From NCBI GenBank assembly GCA_014904845.1, contig MU119384.1, forward strand, positions 48,455 to 112,454: a stretch of DNA of 64,000 nt, read 5' to 3'. A program made the translations under genes and the position numbers. The stretch's first letter is position 1; each line of letters opens with the position of its first letter. Origin of the DNA: Acephala macrosclerotiorum. Taxonomy: Eukaryota; Ascomycota; Leotiomycetes; Helotiales; Mollisiaceae. Under the pieces are notes generated by a model, which did not search any database, was not told the DNA's origin, and saw nothing but the letters and a program-made list of their open reading frames with translations. This document shows positions 1 to 11,921 of the stretch, piece by piece.

Positions 1-1601
1 GGGTCGTTTAACTCCGTGTAGGCGTTGACGATTTCCTTCTTGCAGACGAAAGCTTCGAAACGTTCGCACAATCCGGGGTTGGAGCGGTGGTACTTGGCTA
101 GAGGAGACATCATTTGAGGGTGCCCGGTGATGAAGGTTGGGTTCACGCATGTTTCTTCGATGAATTCGCCAACGAGCTTGTCGAGCATACGAGCGTTGGT
201 CAATGGAGGAGAGCATTCAACCTTCATCTTCTTGAGGACGCGCTTGAAGAATTCGTTTGTCTCTTGGGTGTGTAGTTGGTCTCCCGGGGGGAACTTCTCG
301 CCGGTTGCTTCTTCAAGAGCGGGGATCATTTCGACGCGCCGCCAGGGCTTGGCCCAGTTCACTTCGTATTCTTCGCCATGTTGAGTGTGGAATTTGGTGG
401 TTGTGCCTCCAGTAACGTGCTTGACGAGGCCGGTGACGAGTTCCTCAGTCATGTCCATGATGTCGTAGACGTCAGCATAGGCCATGTAGAACTCGCAGGT
501 TGTGAATTCGGGGTTGTGGGTGAGATCGATGCCTTCGTTTCGGAATTGACGTCCCATCTCGTAAACACGGTTCAGTCCACCGACGACAAGCATCTTGAGG
601 TATAATTCGGGGGCGACACGCATGAACATGTCCATGTTCAAGTCGTTGTGGTGAGTAACGAATGGCTTGGCTGTTGCTCCTCCTGCAATTGGGTTCATCA
701 TTGGTGTCTCGACCTCCACAAAGTCTTGCTCATCGAAGTATCTGCGGATATAGCTGACCATCTTGGATCGGGTAAGGAAGACATTTCGAGTAGGCTCGTT
801 CATAATCAGATCTAGATATCTCTTGCGATGTCTCTGCTCCTGATCTTTGAATCCATAGTACTCGTCTGGAAGTTGGTGTAAACAAGGAGTCAAGAGAATG
901 ATCTCAGTAGCGAAGATGGAAAGTTCTCCCTCCTCGCCCTTCTCAATCTTGTTCTTGGGTGCGGTTCGTCCAGGATAGCCAACTATGCCAATGATATCTC
1001 CACGACGAAGATGCTCGTGTTGCTCCTCGAATGGCACACCATCTGCCTTGGCCTCCTGCAATTGGCACATCACCTGGACCTTGGTGCCCTCAGTGCGGAC
1101 ATCGTAGAAGACCAACTTGTTCCCTGACGCGCGCTTGTTGTAGATTCTGGCGCCGACCCGGATCTCCTTCTCCTTCTCATGTTCGCCTGACTTGAGCTTG
1201 CCGAAGTCCTTGACGAAGTTTCGCAGGTCGTAGTTGACATGGAACTTGTGAGGGTATGGATTTGGGTTCTTGGTTTGCCGGAGCTTATTGATGTTGCGGG
1301 AGCGAATCTCGAAATATTGCTACCCCGCCATTAGCACAATTCGACGTCGGAGACGCACGCTCGTAAATATTAGGCATACATTTGGATTCAGTTCCTTCTC
1401 ATCAGCCTCAGCATTAGCCTTCTTGGCGGCGACTGGCTTGGGAGGTGCTGCAGCCGCCTTCTTTGCCTTTTCCTCTTCCTTCTGTCTCTGCTTCTGACGC
1501 TTCTTCAATTCGGACTTGGAAACTTTTTCACCGGTAACTTCGTCGAGATGGAGATTTGCCACTGCCTCAGTGGGCGCGGACGAGGTCGCTTCGTCCGCCA
1601 T
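1..1601 (-). CDS. KRS1: Cytosolic lysyl-tRNA synthetase (class II), 3' end cut by the window
   Basis: Charges tRNA-Lys with lysine in the cytosol. The start is the ATG at 1601. Exon 1 (1601..1380, 74 codons) is the Lys/Glu/Ala-rich N-terminal extension typical of eukaryotic LysRS. A 60-nt intron (1379..1320, GTATGC..TAG with a GCTAAT branch site) follows, and exon 2 runs off the window at position 1. Exon 2 carries an OB-fold tRNA-binding domain, then class II catalytic motifs: the motif 2 region with [10 protein letters not shown], and near the left edge ERFEAF and NAYTELND, both typical of the LysRS active site. About 513 residues are visible, so by comparison with fungal homologues near 590-600 residues the last 80 or so lie outside. 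Housekeeping gene; long reading frames on the opposite strand here are shadows. Confidence 0.95.
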
Positions 1602-1909
1602 GTTTGCGTTGTTGTGATCTAGAGTAAATTGAGGGGTTGGTGGGATATCTTGTGCGTTTTTATGAAATATTTTGGCGGGGTTTGACTCACGAGAACGAGT
1701 CATGGATGCCTTGACCCTCAGGCACCAACTCCTGAAGGCCCCTGAAACTTCTTCAAACCCATCTTGTCTCGTCCTTCACCTCCCTCCATGTCAAGCTAAT
1801 GCAGAGAATATCCATGCGTCCAATTCATTACAGTATTTTACAAATGCGACCTCCAGCCAGTTTTATCTTCGTTCGGGCCCTAGTTTGACCCTAATTCTGA
1901 CTCGAGCCC
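1602..1909. other. Intergenic, 308 bp
   Basis: Promoter side of the lysyl-tRNA synthetase gene and 3' side of the cupredoxin gene. No gene, repeat or RNA recognised. Confidence 0.6.
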
Positions 1910-2757
1910 TCAGAGCAATAGTCCTGCCACTATGACTCCTAACCCAAGCACAATAGGCATTTCCATATTCTTCCCACCTCCACTCGGCGTCGAAGTTGCT
2001 GCTACGCCGCTCGAAGTACTCGAGGTCTTGCTTATCGAGGTGCTTGAACTTGCAGTACCCGTTGATGTCGATGTCGGAATCGATGTCGTCGTCGGCATGG
2101 TCGTCCCAGCACTGAAGCCAGGCTCAGAGCTCGTACTCGAGCCGGATCTCGAAGTCGCACTGGATACCGGCATTGAGGTTACACTTCCGCTCGATCCAAC
2201 GGTCATCGTCGTCAAGATACCACCTTGCAAGACTGCTGGAGCAGAAGCTCGCACGACAGTTTTCGAGGCTTGGTCGATATAATCCGAGACTGTTTGCCCA
2301 GAAGGAGGATTCACGACTCCCACCATTCCGTCCAGACAATGAGGGCCAAGTGAGCAGTAGAACCAGATTGGATCTGTGCTTGTCACATTTACGATGAATG
2401 TTTGATCCTGATGAAGGTCAGCTTATGTGGTCCAACCAGAAAATGCGACATACTCCAGTCTGGTCTCCGCTGATATATCCCGAGAAGAAAGCATTGGGAC
2501 CTGGAACACACGGACTGGCAAACGTCGATGATACGACACTATGGCCTCCCGATCCATTGTAGAAGTGAAAGTTCAAACTATAATGACAATCAGCGACTAT
2601 TCGTCTCGAAGTCAGGAATTGCTCACGTGTCGCCGACGTCAGCGGTCAGCGTATCCGGCGCAAACGCCAAAGCTGAACCTTTCCCGACATCGATATCATG
2701 GACCGCTGCGTTGACAGCCAGTGCTGCCGCAAGCACGGAGAGTAATAGTCGGATCAT
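1910..2757 (-). CDS. Secreted GPI-type serine-rich cupredoxin-domain protein
   Basis: Three exons, 2757..2627, 2577..2454 and 2407..1910; both introns (49 and 46 nt) have GT..AG ends and all phases close, giving 250 aa. The N-terminus is a signal peptide (MIRLLLSVLAAALAVNAA). The body is a cupredoxin fold in which all four type 1 copper ligands can be picked out: His in GHSVV, then Cys, His and Met in FYCSLGPHCLDGM. A long Ser/Thr-rich stretch follows, with a hydrophobic C-terminal tail ending in GLLL, as in GPI-anchored cell-surface proteins. This is the fungal 'extracellular serine-rich protein' family; some members are induced during plant infection or development, but the role is generally unknown. 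A TATA-like box lies about 90 bp upstream. Confidence 0.9.
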
Positions 2758-3745
2758 TCTTTGATATTATTTCACGACTTGCTTTGAGAAAGAATGAGAG
2801 AGTTCGTGGTGGCTGGTCGTTCAAAGTCGAGTCCACCCCGAACTATATATAACCCCGCCTCATCCGTACCACAGAAACCTGACCTGTGAAGCTTTCTCCC
2901 AGCCAAACCGGTGACAACACAGCATCCGCAAACTCATCAGCAACGAGCATTCCAGCTCCTCAACGGTAATAATTCCCATCCAAGTCCGAGTCGATTCTCG
3001 TCTTCGTCGTCGGGACAAATGGTCTTCATTCCAAGTTCCTTCAAGCCAGCAACCATCTTGACGAATCACCACCCTGCGTTTCCGCCGTACCACTCACACA
3101 GCCTCCTCCAACCAGCCAGCAAATCGGCACCTCTCTTCTACGCCGCTCTTCTAAGACAGGACCGGACCTCAGAAGCAAAACAAAGTCAGAACAAGCAAAT
3201 CCTAATCTGATTCCATATAAGATCTCCACGATGGCCCCAAGACGCTCGCGGGTCTCGGCTAACGTCGATCCGGGGAAGTCTAGCACGTGCAATTGCCGGG
3301 ATTGGACATGTTTCTGCTAACAGGGAAACTATTGACAGGGTGCATGAGATTCTCGAGAAGACTGGAATAATGGTGTATAGGGCAGATATGGCGATGTGCA
3401 ACAGATAACGCCGTGCAGGAGTTGGCTTACGGGTTTGCAACGGGTGGCCACAGAGATCGCGACCGCGATCGACCTGAGATAGGGTACACGGGAAGCGGGT
3501 AACGGCCAGAGCAACTGGGATTCGACGGGGAGAAAGGTGATATTGATGCCTTGGTGGGTGATTGGTGGCATGTTTCTGTTAGGTTGAGAAGGAAAGAGTT
3601 GTTTCAAGTGCGCATTTGGTGAAGATCTTTGAACTTGATTGGATATATTGCTCTACTTGCCTGCTTTTGGCATGCTAACTCGACAAAAACCAAAAACGAA
3701 TCCACCCGAACCGCCAGCGCCGGTCAAATGTAAATATCTGTCAGC
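2758..3745. other. Intergenic, about 1 kb, nothing firm
   Basis: Holds the cupredoxin promoter and the P450 3' flank. Plus-strand 2911..3210 is an open Ser/Pro/Gln-rich frame with no recognised domain. Around 3230..3405 one plus frame reads like a piece of a conserved protein (RETIDRVHEILEKTGI, distantly like glyoxalase/VOC proteins), but it is short, lacks a start and ends in a stop. I could not build a gene. Confidence 0.4.
2843..2852 (-). promoter_or_regulatory. Putative TATA box of the cupredoxin gene
   Basis: The stretch TATATATAGT (minus strand) lies about 85-95 bp upstream of the ATG at 2757, a plausible position for a TATA box with a short leader. Pattern-based only. Confidence 0.4.
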
Positions 3746-5593
3746 CTACGCGGAAGCAGTCACCGGCTGCACAAGCTCCCGACGATGGAAGGTAGTGTTG
3801 AAGTTAAGTTGACGAACGAACCAGGCATTGTGGAGCGTCCAGTCTTTCGACGGGTCTTGAAGTCGAACCTTTGAGGACGTTAGTTTCTTGTCTAATTACA
3901 TAACAGACTGTCCACCTGCAGGTCGAATTCAAGGAGGGGCCATGAGGGGCAGGGTGTGATCGCGAGGGTAAAGAGAAAAGAGACATACCTCAAACCTCCT
4001 CAAAACAGTAGGAACCAACTTATAAATCTCCAACAAACTAATATTCTTCCCAATACACGTCCTAGCCCCCATCCCAAACTGCAACATCGTCCCCGTCATC
4101 TCCTTAATCCTCTTCTCCTCCTCCGCTCTGTCCTTCTTCTCATCTACCAACCACCTCTCCGGTCTAAAATCCTCCACATCCTCCCCAAATATCTCCTTAT
4201 TCCGATGCAAAACCCAAGCAGAACAACCAACAATGGTCCCGCCTTTGATAAAATGCCCGGCAATCTCAGCGCCCTGAGGAGGAACCACACGCTCCATGGG
4301 TAAGCCGGGAGCGGGGTGCAGACGGAACGCTTCTTTGATGCAAGCATCCAGATACTCCAGCCCCTGGCTCTCACTCCAAGTCACCAGTCCGTGTGTTGAG
4401 TCTTTGAAGAATCCTTCCTTCGCTTTCAAATCCAGTTCCTCATACAACTTCTCCATACACCTTGGATTCTTGAGCAGGTAGTAGAATACGGATGATAAGG
4501 AGATGGCGGTGGTTTCTGACCCCGCAAACGCCATTGAGACGGCCATCGTCATGACGAGGGAATCGGTCATGAATTCCGGCCTATCGGTCTTCGCTTGCAC
4601 AAATTTCGAAAGTAAGTCGGGCTGTCCCAGCGACTTCGGTTCCGTGGAGGGAAGGACGGAGCCTTTGTTGTCCTTCGGATACCTTTCCGCCATCCTGTCT
4701 TGCGCGAATCGAGCAACAGGCATAGTAGCATCAATCAGCCCATACTTCGACAGCATCAGATACAGAGGATTCTTGAGCAGGAAGAGGTCGAGGAGGGGAA
4801 TTTGTCCGATCTGCATATTTGTGTTAGTGAAAGATGAAAGGATGGTGGGGGTGGAAAGGAAAAAGGGGACGAACGGGAGCAACGTAGTCGAAGAGGTTTG
4901 CGATGTAATCGATGATTCCGTCTACATCTTTGTTGTCTTCTAGAAAGCCGTGGCGCTTCGAATATGTCATCTCCCCGATAACATCAAAGGCATAAAACTG
5001 CAACCATCTCGAGAAGTTACACCCGTTCCCCGTCTCGGCGTACAATTTCTCGGTTTGGGAAAGAAAGAGTTCGGTGGTTGAGTCGACGAATGGCTCGTAT
5101 TGGATCAGGGTGCTCATCGAGAAGGCGCTGCTGACGGAGCGGCGGAGTTGTGCATGGAAGGATTCAGAGGTCGTGCTGAAAAGGGAAGGAAGGCGGTGGC
5201 CGCCTGCTACGGATTGTTGGACGGGGTAAAATTCGCTCTGTTTTCTCATCAGCTCCCATTCCCTCCTCTCAACATCAGTCAACATACCTTCACGAACCCC
5301 TTGTTGAGTCCATAAATATTCTTCAACGCTTTCGGATCCGAGAACGAGAGATCATTGGGACCCAATCGTACAACATCTCCATATTTCTCGTGGAGTCTGA
5401 TATGCTCGACTTCCGGCCGCCGTTTGTAGACTATCCAGAATCTCCACCAGTCTGTGAACGAGGCGAGGAGGGGGCCGGGGTATTTGTTTAGACCTCGGTT
5501 GAATTTGTTGTTTAGGAGGTATGCGACGAGGGCGATGCTAAGGACTGCTGGCCAGTTGTGTAGCAACACCTCTACTAACGACTGTGCTGCCAT
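3746..5593 (-). CDS. Cytochrome P450 monooxygenase, microsomal, pisatin-demethylase-like
   Basis: Four exons: 5593..5288, 5237..4875, 4810..3989 and 3868..3746. Each is a whole number of codons, and the total is 536 aa, normal for a fungal P450. Visible features in order: an N-terminal membrane anchor; a proline-rich hinge (KYPGPLL); the I-helix oxygen-binding AGSETT near residue 319; the K-helix ExxR as EAFR near 383; the PERW segment; and the heme loop FGMGARTCIG with the axial Cys near 475. Intron 2 uses the uncommon donor GTTCGT. Electrons would come from NADPH-P450 reductase in the ER membrane; the substrate is not deducible. The resemblance is to the pisatin demethylase/benzoate-hydroxylase group, often involved in detoxification or secondary metabolism. 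The in-frame reading upstream of 5593 begins at a TTG, so 5593 is the first ATG. Confidence 0.93.
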
Positions 5594-7399
5594 CTTTCGA
5601 AACAAAAACAATTCCTTCTTACGACTCGTATTGCGGGGTCGTCAAGTCGTAAATCATGAAAACATAAAAAAGACGTCGAAGAATTTCAATTCAATACGGA
5701 TGCGAGGTACGGAGCGTCTTGACTTTTGAGTGAGCACTTGTGCAAGACGTAAATTCAAGGAGCGAGGAGTCGTCGTTTTTAGCTCAAACCCCCTCTAAAC
5801 AACTTTCTCCTCATGGAACACAAGTATATTAATGCTTTTCCAAGAAAAGTCGAGGCTGCAATAATGTTGTCCCGCGGCACAGCCCAGGCCTCACGGCAGA
5901 GACACCCAACATCCACCTCCCATCCAGGTCCAGAACAGAACTCCACCAAAAGAGAGAGGGTTTCGATACTTTTCGGCCAGCACAGCGTTGGGTGGAACAC
6001 TTCTTCCCCCCCGAAGGCACGAACGAACGTATAAGAGAGCTGCCGATAATGAGACGGCACGCCGGAAAAAAGATCTAGCGTTCATTGTACATAGTGCATG
6101 TCTCCCCTCGCTCTTTCATGACGCAGCCCCGTTTCCGCACCAGGGAATTTGACTTTAACGCTCCTGCTTACCCCCGCCTGACAAGATGAGCAAGGGACAT
6201 CGCCTCGATGAGTCTAAACTTACTCCATCATAGCGTCCGCTGTCAGGCCGCCTAGATGATCACGTCCACTCATCAGGGAACCCAGAAAATGCGGCAGATG
6301 AGAAACCCGGGCCCCACGACCGGATTTGGGACCCCAGAAAAGTAAGAATAGAAAACTTTACAGCGGTGATAGGGGACCCCGCCAGAAGGTTACAGGGCAC
6401 AAGAGGATGCAGAACCCAGCGCGAGGACAGAAATGTATCGTTGTGCCGAAGACCCGGAACCCCGCCATGTGTGGCTGCATATTGAGGCGTGTGGCAGTGT
6501 TCTGATTCATTCATGGCTATTATCGTACGGTGTTCCGGGTAATAATGCATACGATCTGGTGTGGATGTGGGCGTTGTCGGTCCTCGCTCAGATGCGATGC
6601 GGTGCGTGCATGAGGGATGATGCGGGTTTGCTGCTGTCTGGACTGGAGGAGAAGTGGAGGCCCCATGTTTGCTGGCTGTGGGGAATCCAGCATCACGGGA
6701 TATTCTTCTCATACAAAATCGGCAGTTCGAGGAGATGCACTTGCCGAGGTTGAGAGGGTGAGAGGGTGAGCAGAAAGGGGCGTTACACTTTTTGATTCGG
6801 ATTCATCATCCTGCATGACTTCATGCCCCTGGCTCGACGGCGATATGAAAGTGTTGCTTCACGGCAGTTGTGGTTGAGCTGATCTAGAGAAACTCTGCTC
6901 GTTTTTGAAGTCGAAGGAGTCGGATTTCCCCCGGGAGAGACGGACAAACACGGCATGACCCAACGCTCATCCAAGATCTCGAATTTGAAGATGGTGTAGG
7001 ACAAAATGTTCAGTTAGACTTTGATCTAGGAGGTACCAAGATCTTCCCATGTGGCGGGGTTGGTATCGATTGGCGACAGACCGAGCTTTCTCCGTGATCA
7101 TTGAAAGACGGACCGTGTTTGGCTCAGACTTCTGACTTTGTAATTTCTTACAGACGACACTACATGACTAGAGACTTTAGGGAGCGGGCAAGAAGAACGG
7201 CATTGCCCTTCCACGGCAAAGAAGTTCGGCTGTCCATGAAATCGAGAAAAGGGGGACCTGGAGCGCCACGTGATACATACCTTGTCTTTCTGCCTTCCTT
7301 CGAGATAGGTGCTAGCTCTTTTGTTGCTGTCGATTATCGAGCCTTCACTATTCGGAATTTTCTTTCGAGTATTCATTATACAACATATTACAGCACGAC
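5594..7399. other. Intergenic, 1.8 kb, no gene recognised
   Basis: Contains the P450 promoter. Several open frames of 70-150 codons exist on both strands (for example 5779..6060 and 6260..6712 minus, 6433..6753 plus) but they overlap each other, lack recognisable domains and show no splice-consistent extension. Plus-strand 7150..7400 may hold more of the P450 remnant that is clear from about 7400. Confidence 0.5.
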
Positions 7400-8560
7400 T
7401 CTGAAAGACACAGTTCGCTTCGATCACAGGCTACGTTGAAGGAAAGACGCGAAGCCTCGACAATACAATCTGAGAACAGCTCGAATGCAGTTTGGAACTT
7501 AATTAAGATCAACCATCGCCTCATCCAAATCATAGACTCCCTCTCATCGCGCATGCTCGTCGGGTTAGACCTCTGCAGAGACAGACTTTGGCTCAATACA
7601 ATCATCTCATACTCGAAAGATGTCTTCATCGGAGCCACAATCCTCAAGTTATCCCCCTCCTTCCTGCATCCTATCGCACAATGCTACGTGCCTCAGATCT
7701 GACGTCTGAAGCGACACCATCGAGTCACTGCGCATATTGTAAAAGCAGCCCTTAGCAGAGAAACCTGCTACAGGAAGTACCAGACGCTGTCCACGCTGTA
7801 ACAGCAATGCTACCCGGGCACTAGCAAATGGACTACAACTTCATTGGCCTCGACCAGCTGGGACTTTCAGCAGCCGCTCTCCACACCACAGCTCGAGAAT
7901 TGACACAAATAATATACAGTCTCGCCGCGCAACCAGGATACACCTCTATCTTGCGGCAAGAAATTTTTGATGTCTTGGCACACTCAGCTGATAACTTGAC
8001 GTTGGAAAGCATCAATATGTTGTGGAAAATGGATAGCTTCATGAAAGAGACGATTCGGATGCAGGGTCCTGTTCGTAAGTCCTCAGACCTTGTGCGACAT
8101 TTTGCTGTGGGTGAGTCGCTGATGGAGATGAACAGTGGTATTCCATAGGAAAGCCCTTTGCCCGATCACACTTTCGGGCGGTACGTACCTCCCGCCGAAC
8201 AGCTCGATCTCCGTTCCGCGCTCCGCCATCGCCTACTATCCCGCGTACTTCTCCTCCCCGGATATATTTGATGGTCTCCGCTTCTCCACTCTCCGCTCTC
8301 CATCTCCTCCTCAGGAGAATAAACACCAATTCGTGTCAATTGACAGCAAGAACACGTATTTCGGCGCAGGCACGCGTGTTTGAGACGATTCTTCGCGGCG
8401 ATGGTGATGAAGATGATTTTGATTCAGTTGGTATTGAGGTTTGATTTCGAGTTGAAGGTTGAAGGAGGGAGAGGGTAGGCTGGAGGATTGGGTGGTCATG
8501 GGTTTGAAGATTCTCAACGGAGATCTTGATTCGAGGTCGAGGGTTGTCGATGGTGACTTT
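7400..8560 (+). pseudogene. Cytochrome P450 pseudogene, ent-kaurene-oxidase-like
   Basis: P450 pieces appear in the right order in changing frames. First, 7436..7702 has the helix region SSRMLVGLDLCRDRLWLN and PSFLHPIAQ, then a stop. Next, 7828..8148 has the I-helix with AAALHTTAREL and the K-helix LWKMDSFMKETIRM. Then 8155..8383 covers the beta region up to YFGAGTR. The reading frame stops at TGA (8381..8383) exactly where the heme-binding Cys loop should follow. The L-helix-like FFAAMVMK continues in another frame from about 8387, so bases are missing at the Cys codon. The C-terminal tail is again broken by a stop near 8476. With the axial Cys gone it cannot be an active P450. It belongs to a different P450 group from the intact gene at 3746..5593, so it is not simply a tandem copy of that gene. 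Confidence 0.85.
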
Positions 8561-9804
8561 AAGTAGGATGGATTTGGAGTTGTGGGGGTATGGAGTAAGC
8601 GGACGGCATGTCGATTTCATAGTGGATATTGCACTGTCAAAGTTGATGCATATGGGTTTTGCTTGGGTGGTTTGCTTAAGGTTCTCATCGAGTTCTGCTT
8701 CTTGATTTTGCTGTTCAGGAACACTTGGGTAGACGCGAGGTTCCCCGTGTCGGTCTATATATTCTCCACTCTGTAAGACTCTTACATTAGCAATCAATTC
8801 TGACTCGTAATCGTCGATCGCGTCGCGGCTTCGAGCCCTTTCTTCACATCCCCATCCCGTGTATGTATCCTCATCTTCACCAGCATTCAGTCAGCCAATC
8901 CAACGGTCACACGACCTGAACCACGACATACTTCTTAATCCCCGAAACACCCACAACATCTCCGGGGTTACAATCCTTCTCCTATCCCAGACCGGATCCT
9001 CAAACCGGAGTCCCGAGAACGGGATTTTCGGGCGTTCCATGCGTTATCTTCACACTCGCCTCTCGCGGACCTCGCGAACTTCACGACGTCGCCGACCAAA
9101 AACCTTGACTGTTCGCCGTTTCTTGCCCCCCAACATACAAGTAGAACGAGTCAACAAGATATTTGAATGAAGGTAGATGGTGAATCAAGCTTTGACTGCA
9201 GCATGCCATACACGCATACATTTCGCCATCAAAATCGCCGACCTCAAATATTGGTCCCGTAAAGCCACTTTCAAGCCACAATCATCATTCACTGGATAAC
9301 GACGCCACATCTACAGTGGGATCTTAAGACGTCACTGGCAACTCGAAGCTAAGCTTGAGGACCCCGAAGCACGTTCGCCGGGACGACAGCGTGTTTGCTG
9401 TAGTATGCAAAAAGGAGGTCACTGCCGATGTCTCGGAGAACTCGGTTCGGGGTTGGGTTGGTTGAAAGAAGGAAAATTCAAACAAGGCTTGAGGAAACGT
9501 TATTTGTGATTCGAATATATGTCTTGTGAAAGAAAAGTGGGCTGTGTCGGTGTCTCAAGGAAGGTGAGGTCGGCGGGGTGTGGGCGTTTCCTTTTTTTGG
9601 TGTTTTATATCAGGATCGCACCTTCCGTCCATTGTTTGGGAACAAAGAAAGTTTGAACTTAACTCGAGGCTTTCTAATTCACTGTTTCATAAATACTCAC
9701 CATGCTGTCACCTTTGAATCTCAGCGCACGATCCCGATAACACATACCTCGTTCCGAACCTCAAGAGAAATATCAGAAACAAGACTCAACAAGAGATAAG
9801 AATC
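8561..9804. other. Intergenic, 1.2 kb, possible unidentified remnants
   Basis: Minus-strand frames at 8336..8797 and 9081..9281 (the latter with CMACC and a hydrophobic run) look somewhat protein-like but do not join into a model and were not recognised. The last 200 bp should hold the promoter of the sulfur transporter gene at 9805. Confidence 0.4.
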
Positions 9805-10884
9805 ATGGCGCCAACACCACTCTTCAACTCCGTCGCAGCAGGCGCTGTGTTCGGCGCGGCCTTGACAGCAGCAGGTGTCTATTCTCCATCCGTGATCATA
9901 GGACAGATGCAGCTCTCGGATTTCCATATGCTCAAGGCGTTCTTAGCTGCGAGCGCAAGCAGCGCGTGCGTTCCCTACGCAGCCCTCCTCTTCGCAAGTC
10001 TATTCTAGACCAGAAAATTACTGACGTGTAGCAGGTTAGCAATCATCCTAGCGCAACGGCTCGGCCTCACGTCCTGCAAGCCCCGCACACCAAACACCCT
10101 GAACCTCTTCTCCCCATACGACGGCAATATCATCGGCGGCGGTCTTCTCGGCGTCGGTATGGCCCTCTCAGGCGCGTGTCCCGGAACTCTTCTGCCTCAG
10201 ATTGCGACTGGTGTCCCATCCGGTCCGTTTGTTCTTCTCGGTGGTATCTTGGGAGGCATCCTCTTCTCCGGGTTTGGAAAGAAATATGTTGGGAAGGTCG
10301 AAGACAAGGAGGCTCTCTCGAAGCCAACGGTATACGAGAAACTGGGAGGAGAGAGGGGAAATGCGATGGCTGTGTATGAAGTCGTGTGTTTGGGCGGAAT
10401 CAGAGCAGCCAAGAATCTGTATCCGGAGAAGGTTGGAGTGTTATTGCCCGCTGCCATCGGAGGACTGTGGATTGGCTTCAGCCAGTTCTCGAGTTTATAC
10501 TTGACAGGCTCTACTCTTGGTGTCTCGACGGCATATGAGCAACTAGGAGATCTGTACTGGTGGCTCGAAGGCCGGATATTGGAGGGAAAGAAGGGCCCAA
10601 TGCCATCGATTCGAGGAACTGCATTCGCGATAGGCACCATGCTGGGAGCTTTGGCACTGTCGATGGCAATAAATATCCCCAGCCCGAACGAGAACTTCCA
10701 GATTGGAGCGTCTAGAGCTGTTCTTGGCGGTATACTACTGGTATTCGGTGCCAGAATCGCAGGAGGATGCACAAGTGGGCATGGTATCAGTGGGATGTCC
10801 CAGCTTTCAATATCGAGCATCCTAACATCAATGGCGATGTTTGCGGGAGGGATTGGTTTTAGTGTGATTTTGCGGTCGTTCTAG
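9805..10884 (+). CDS. YeeE/YedE-family sulfur (thiosulfate) transporter
   Basis: Two exons, 9805..9965 and 10035..10884, split by a 69-nt intron (GTGCGT..CAG); phases close, 336 aa. Strongly hydrophobic with about nine membrane segments in two related halves. Each half carries the family hallmark Cys: SGACPGT (Cys near 102) and GGCTSGHGISG (Cys near 299). In bacterial YeeE these Cys residues relay thiosulfate across the membrane; fungal members are assumed to move a small sulfur compound across the plasma membrane or an inner membrane. Such genes have a patchy distribution in fungi and are of bacterial type, so old horizontal transfer is possible but not shown here. Neighbouring genes give no pathway hint. 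Confidence 0.92.
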
Positions 10885-11921
10885 CATATCGCTTGGAAGG
10901 CGAAGACTGTATACATGACTGACCATGTTGAGAGGAGTTTCCTCTACTTGAGGATTAGTAGGCATTGGCTTGTATATACCCAGCTGTTGGTCAGTCGGAA
11001 CGTGTGCTCTAGTCCTGTATATTAGCACACACAGGCCACGATCAACATAAAGAAGACGAGAAATCAAGAAAGGCAAATTGTGGTACTAGTTATCTCGTGC
11101 TCTAGGGACTTCCAAGGTCGCAATAACATGTGTATAGCAAGACCGCACGATTTTGAGCTCCTCGTTGCATCCTTTTCATGCTAAGGCCCTGCCCCAGAAC
11201 TGTTGTTGTGTTCTAGCAGCCAGACGCCTGAGGTTTGCTTGTATGCCTTGTCAGCTCTTATGTATCTCTTCATGTCCCCAATAGCTCGCGCCTGTCATTG
11301 AGTGTTTGGACTAGAGCCCCAGAAGCTATTTGACCTTGGAAGATGTGGCATATACACAAGAGAGCACACCGAGTGGTCTGTCGGCGTCTCCGTAAAGGCT
11401 TCGAAACGATCGAAATTCGTGAAATCGATGGCTGTCAATTCTTCAGCGACTCGTATGCGATTTCTCGAGTCGGAAAGTGTTTGAAGAAGGATGGTAGACA
11501 CGCAGGATTCGTTATGCACACAATTCGAGAATGTCGTGTAAACTTGATGGAGCAAACACATAGAGGAAGCAATGGCACCGTCGTGTTCCAAATATTCTGC
11601 CGTTATACACCACATCACGAATCTGGGATAGGGGCTCTCCACTCTTGGCACTCAGCCACAACTTCGCCACAACTTCTCGATGCCAAGTGGAACATCATAA
11701 GCAAACCATTCGAGATCTTCTTGGGCTCTTCACACATCCACCCCGATGACTTACGGAGATGCCGAACATTCAAGTGTTCGGTGAGAGATATGAGCTCTCC
11801 CAAAGATAAACCTTCTTGCTTTACAACGTCCGCGCATCTGGTACATGTATGAAACCATCTGCTATCTTCCTCCCTCCAGAGCTCTTCTCTCATTCTCTCA
11901 TGAGATCATCAGCAACTAATA
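10885..11921. other. Intergenic, 1 kb, with an unresolved coding-like stretch at 11295..11893
   Basis: Two overlapping minus-strand frames, 11893..11615 and 11651..11295, together read like one Cys-containing protein of about 200 residues (HTCTRC near its start), but a frame change is needed near 11615..11651 and no convincing intron gives it. The plus strand is also open (11343..11852). No homology recognised, so no CDS is called. Confidence 0.4.

Noticed and set aside
276..605. 109-codon plus-strand frame
   Set aside because: Antisense shadow of the lysyl-tRNA synthetase exon.
3186..3440. Possible glyoxalase-like gene near 3.3 kb
   Set aside because: Only about 55 residues resemble the family, with no start, stop right after, and no companion exon.
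5594..5611. 6-residue longer start for the intact P450
   Set aside because: It begins at TTG; the first ATG is at 5593.
10197..10820. 207-codon minus-strand frame
   Set aside because: Antisense shadow of the YeeE/YedE transporter gene, whose coding sense is clear from its Cys motifs.
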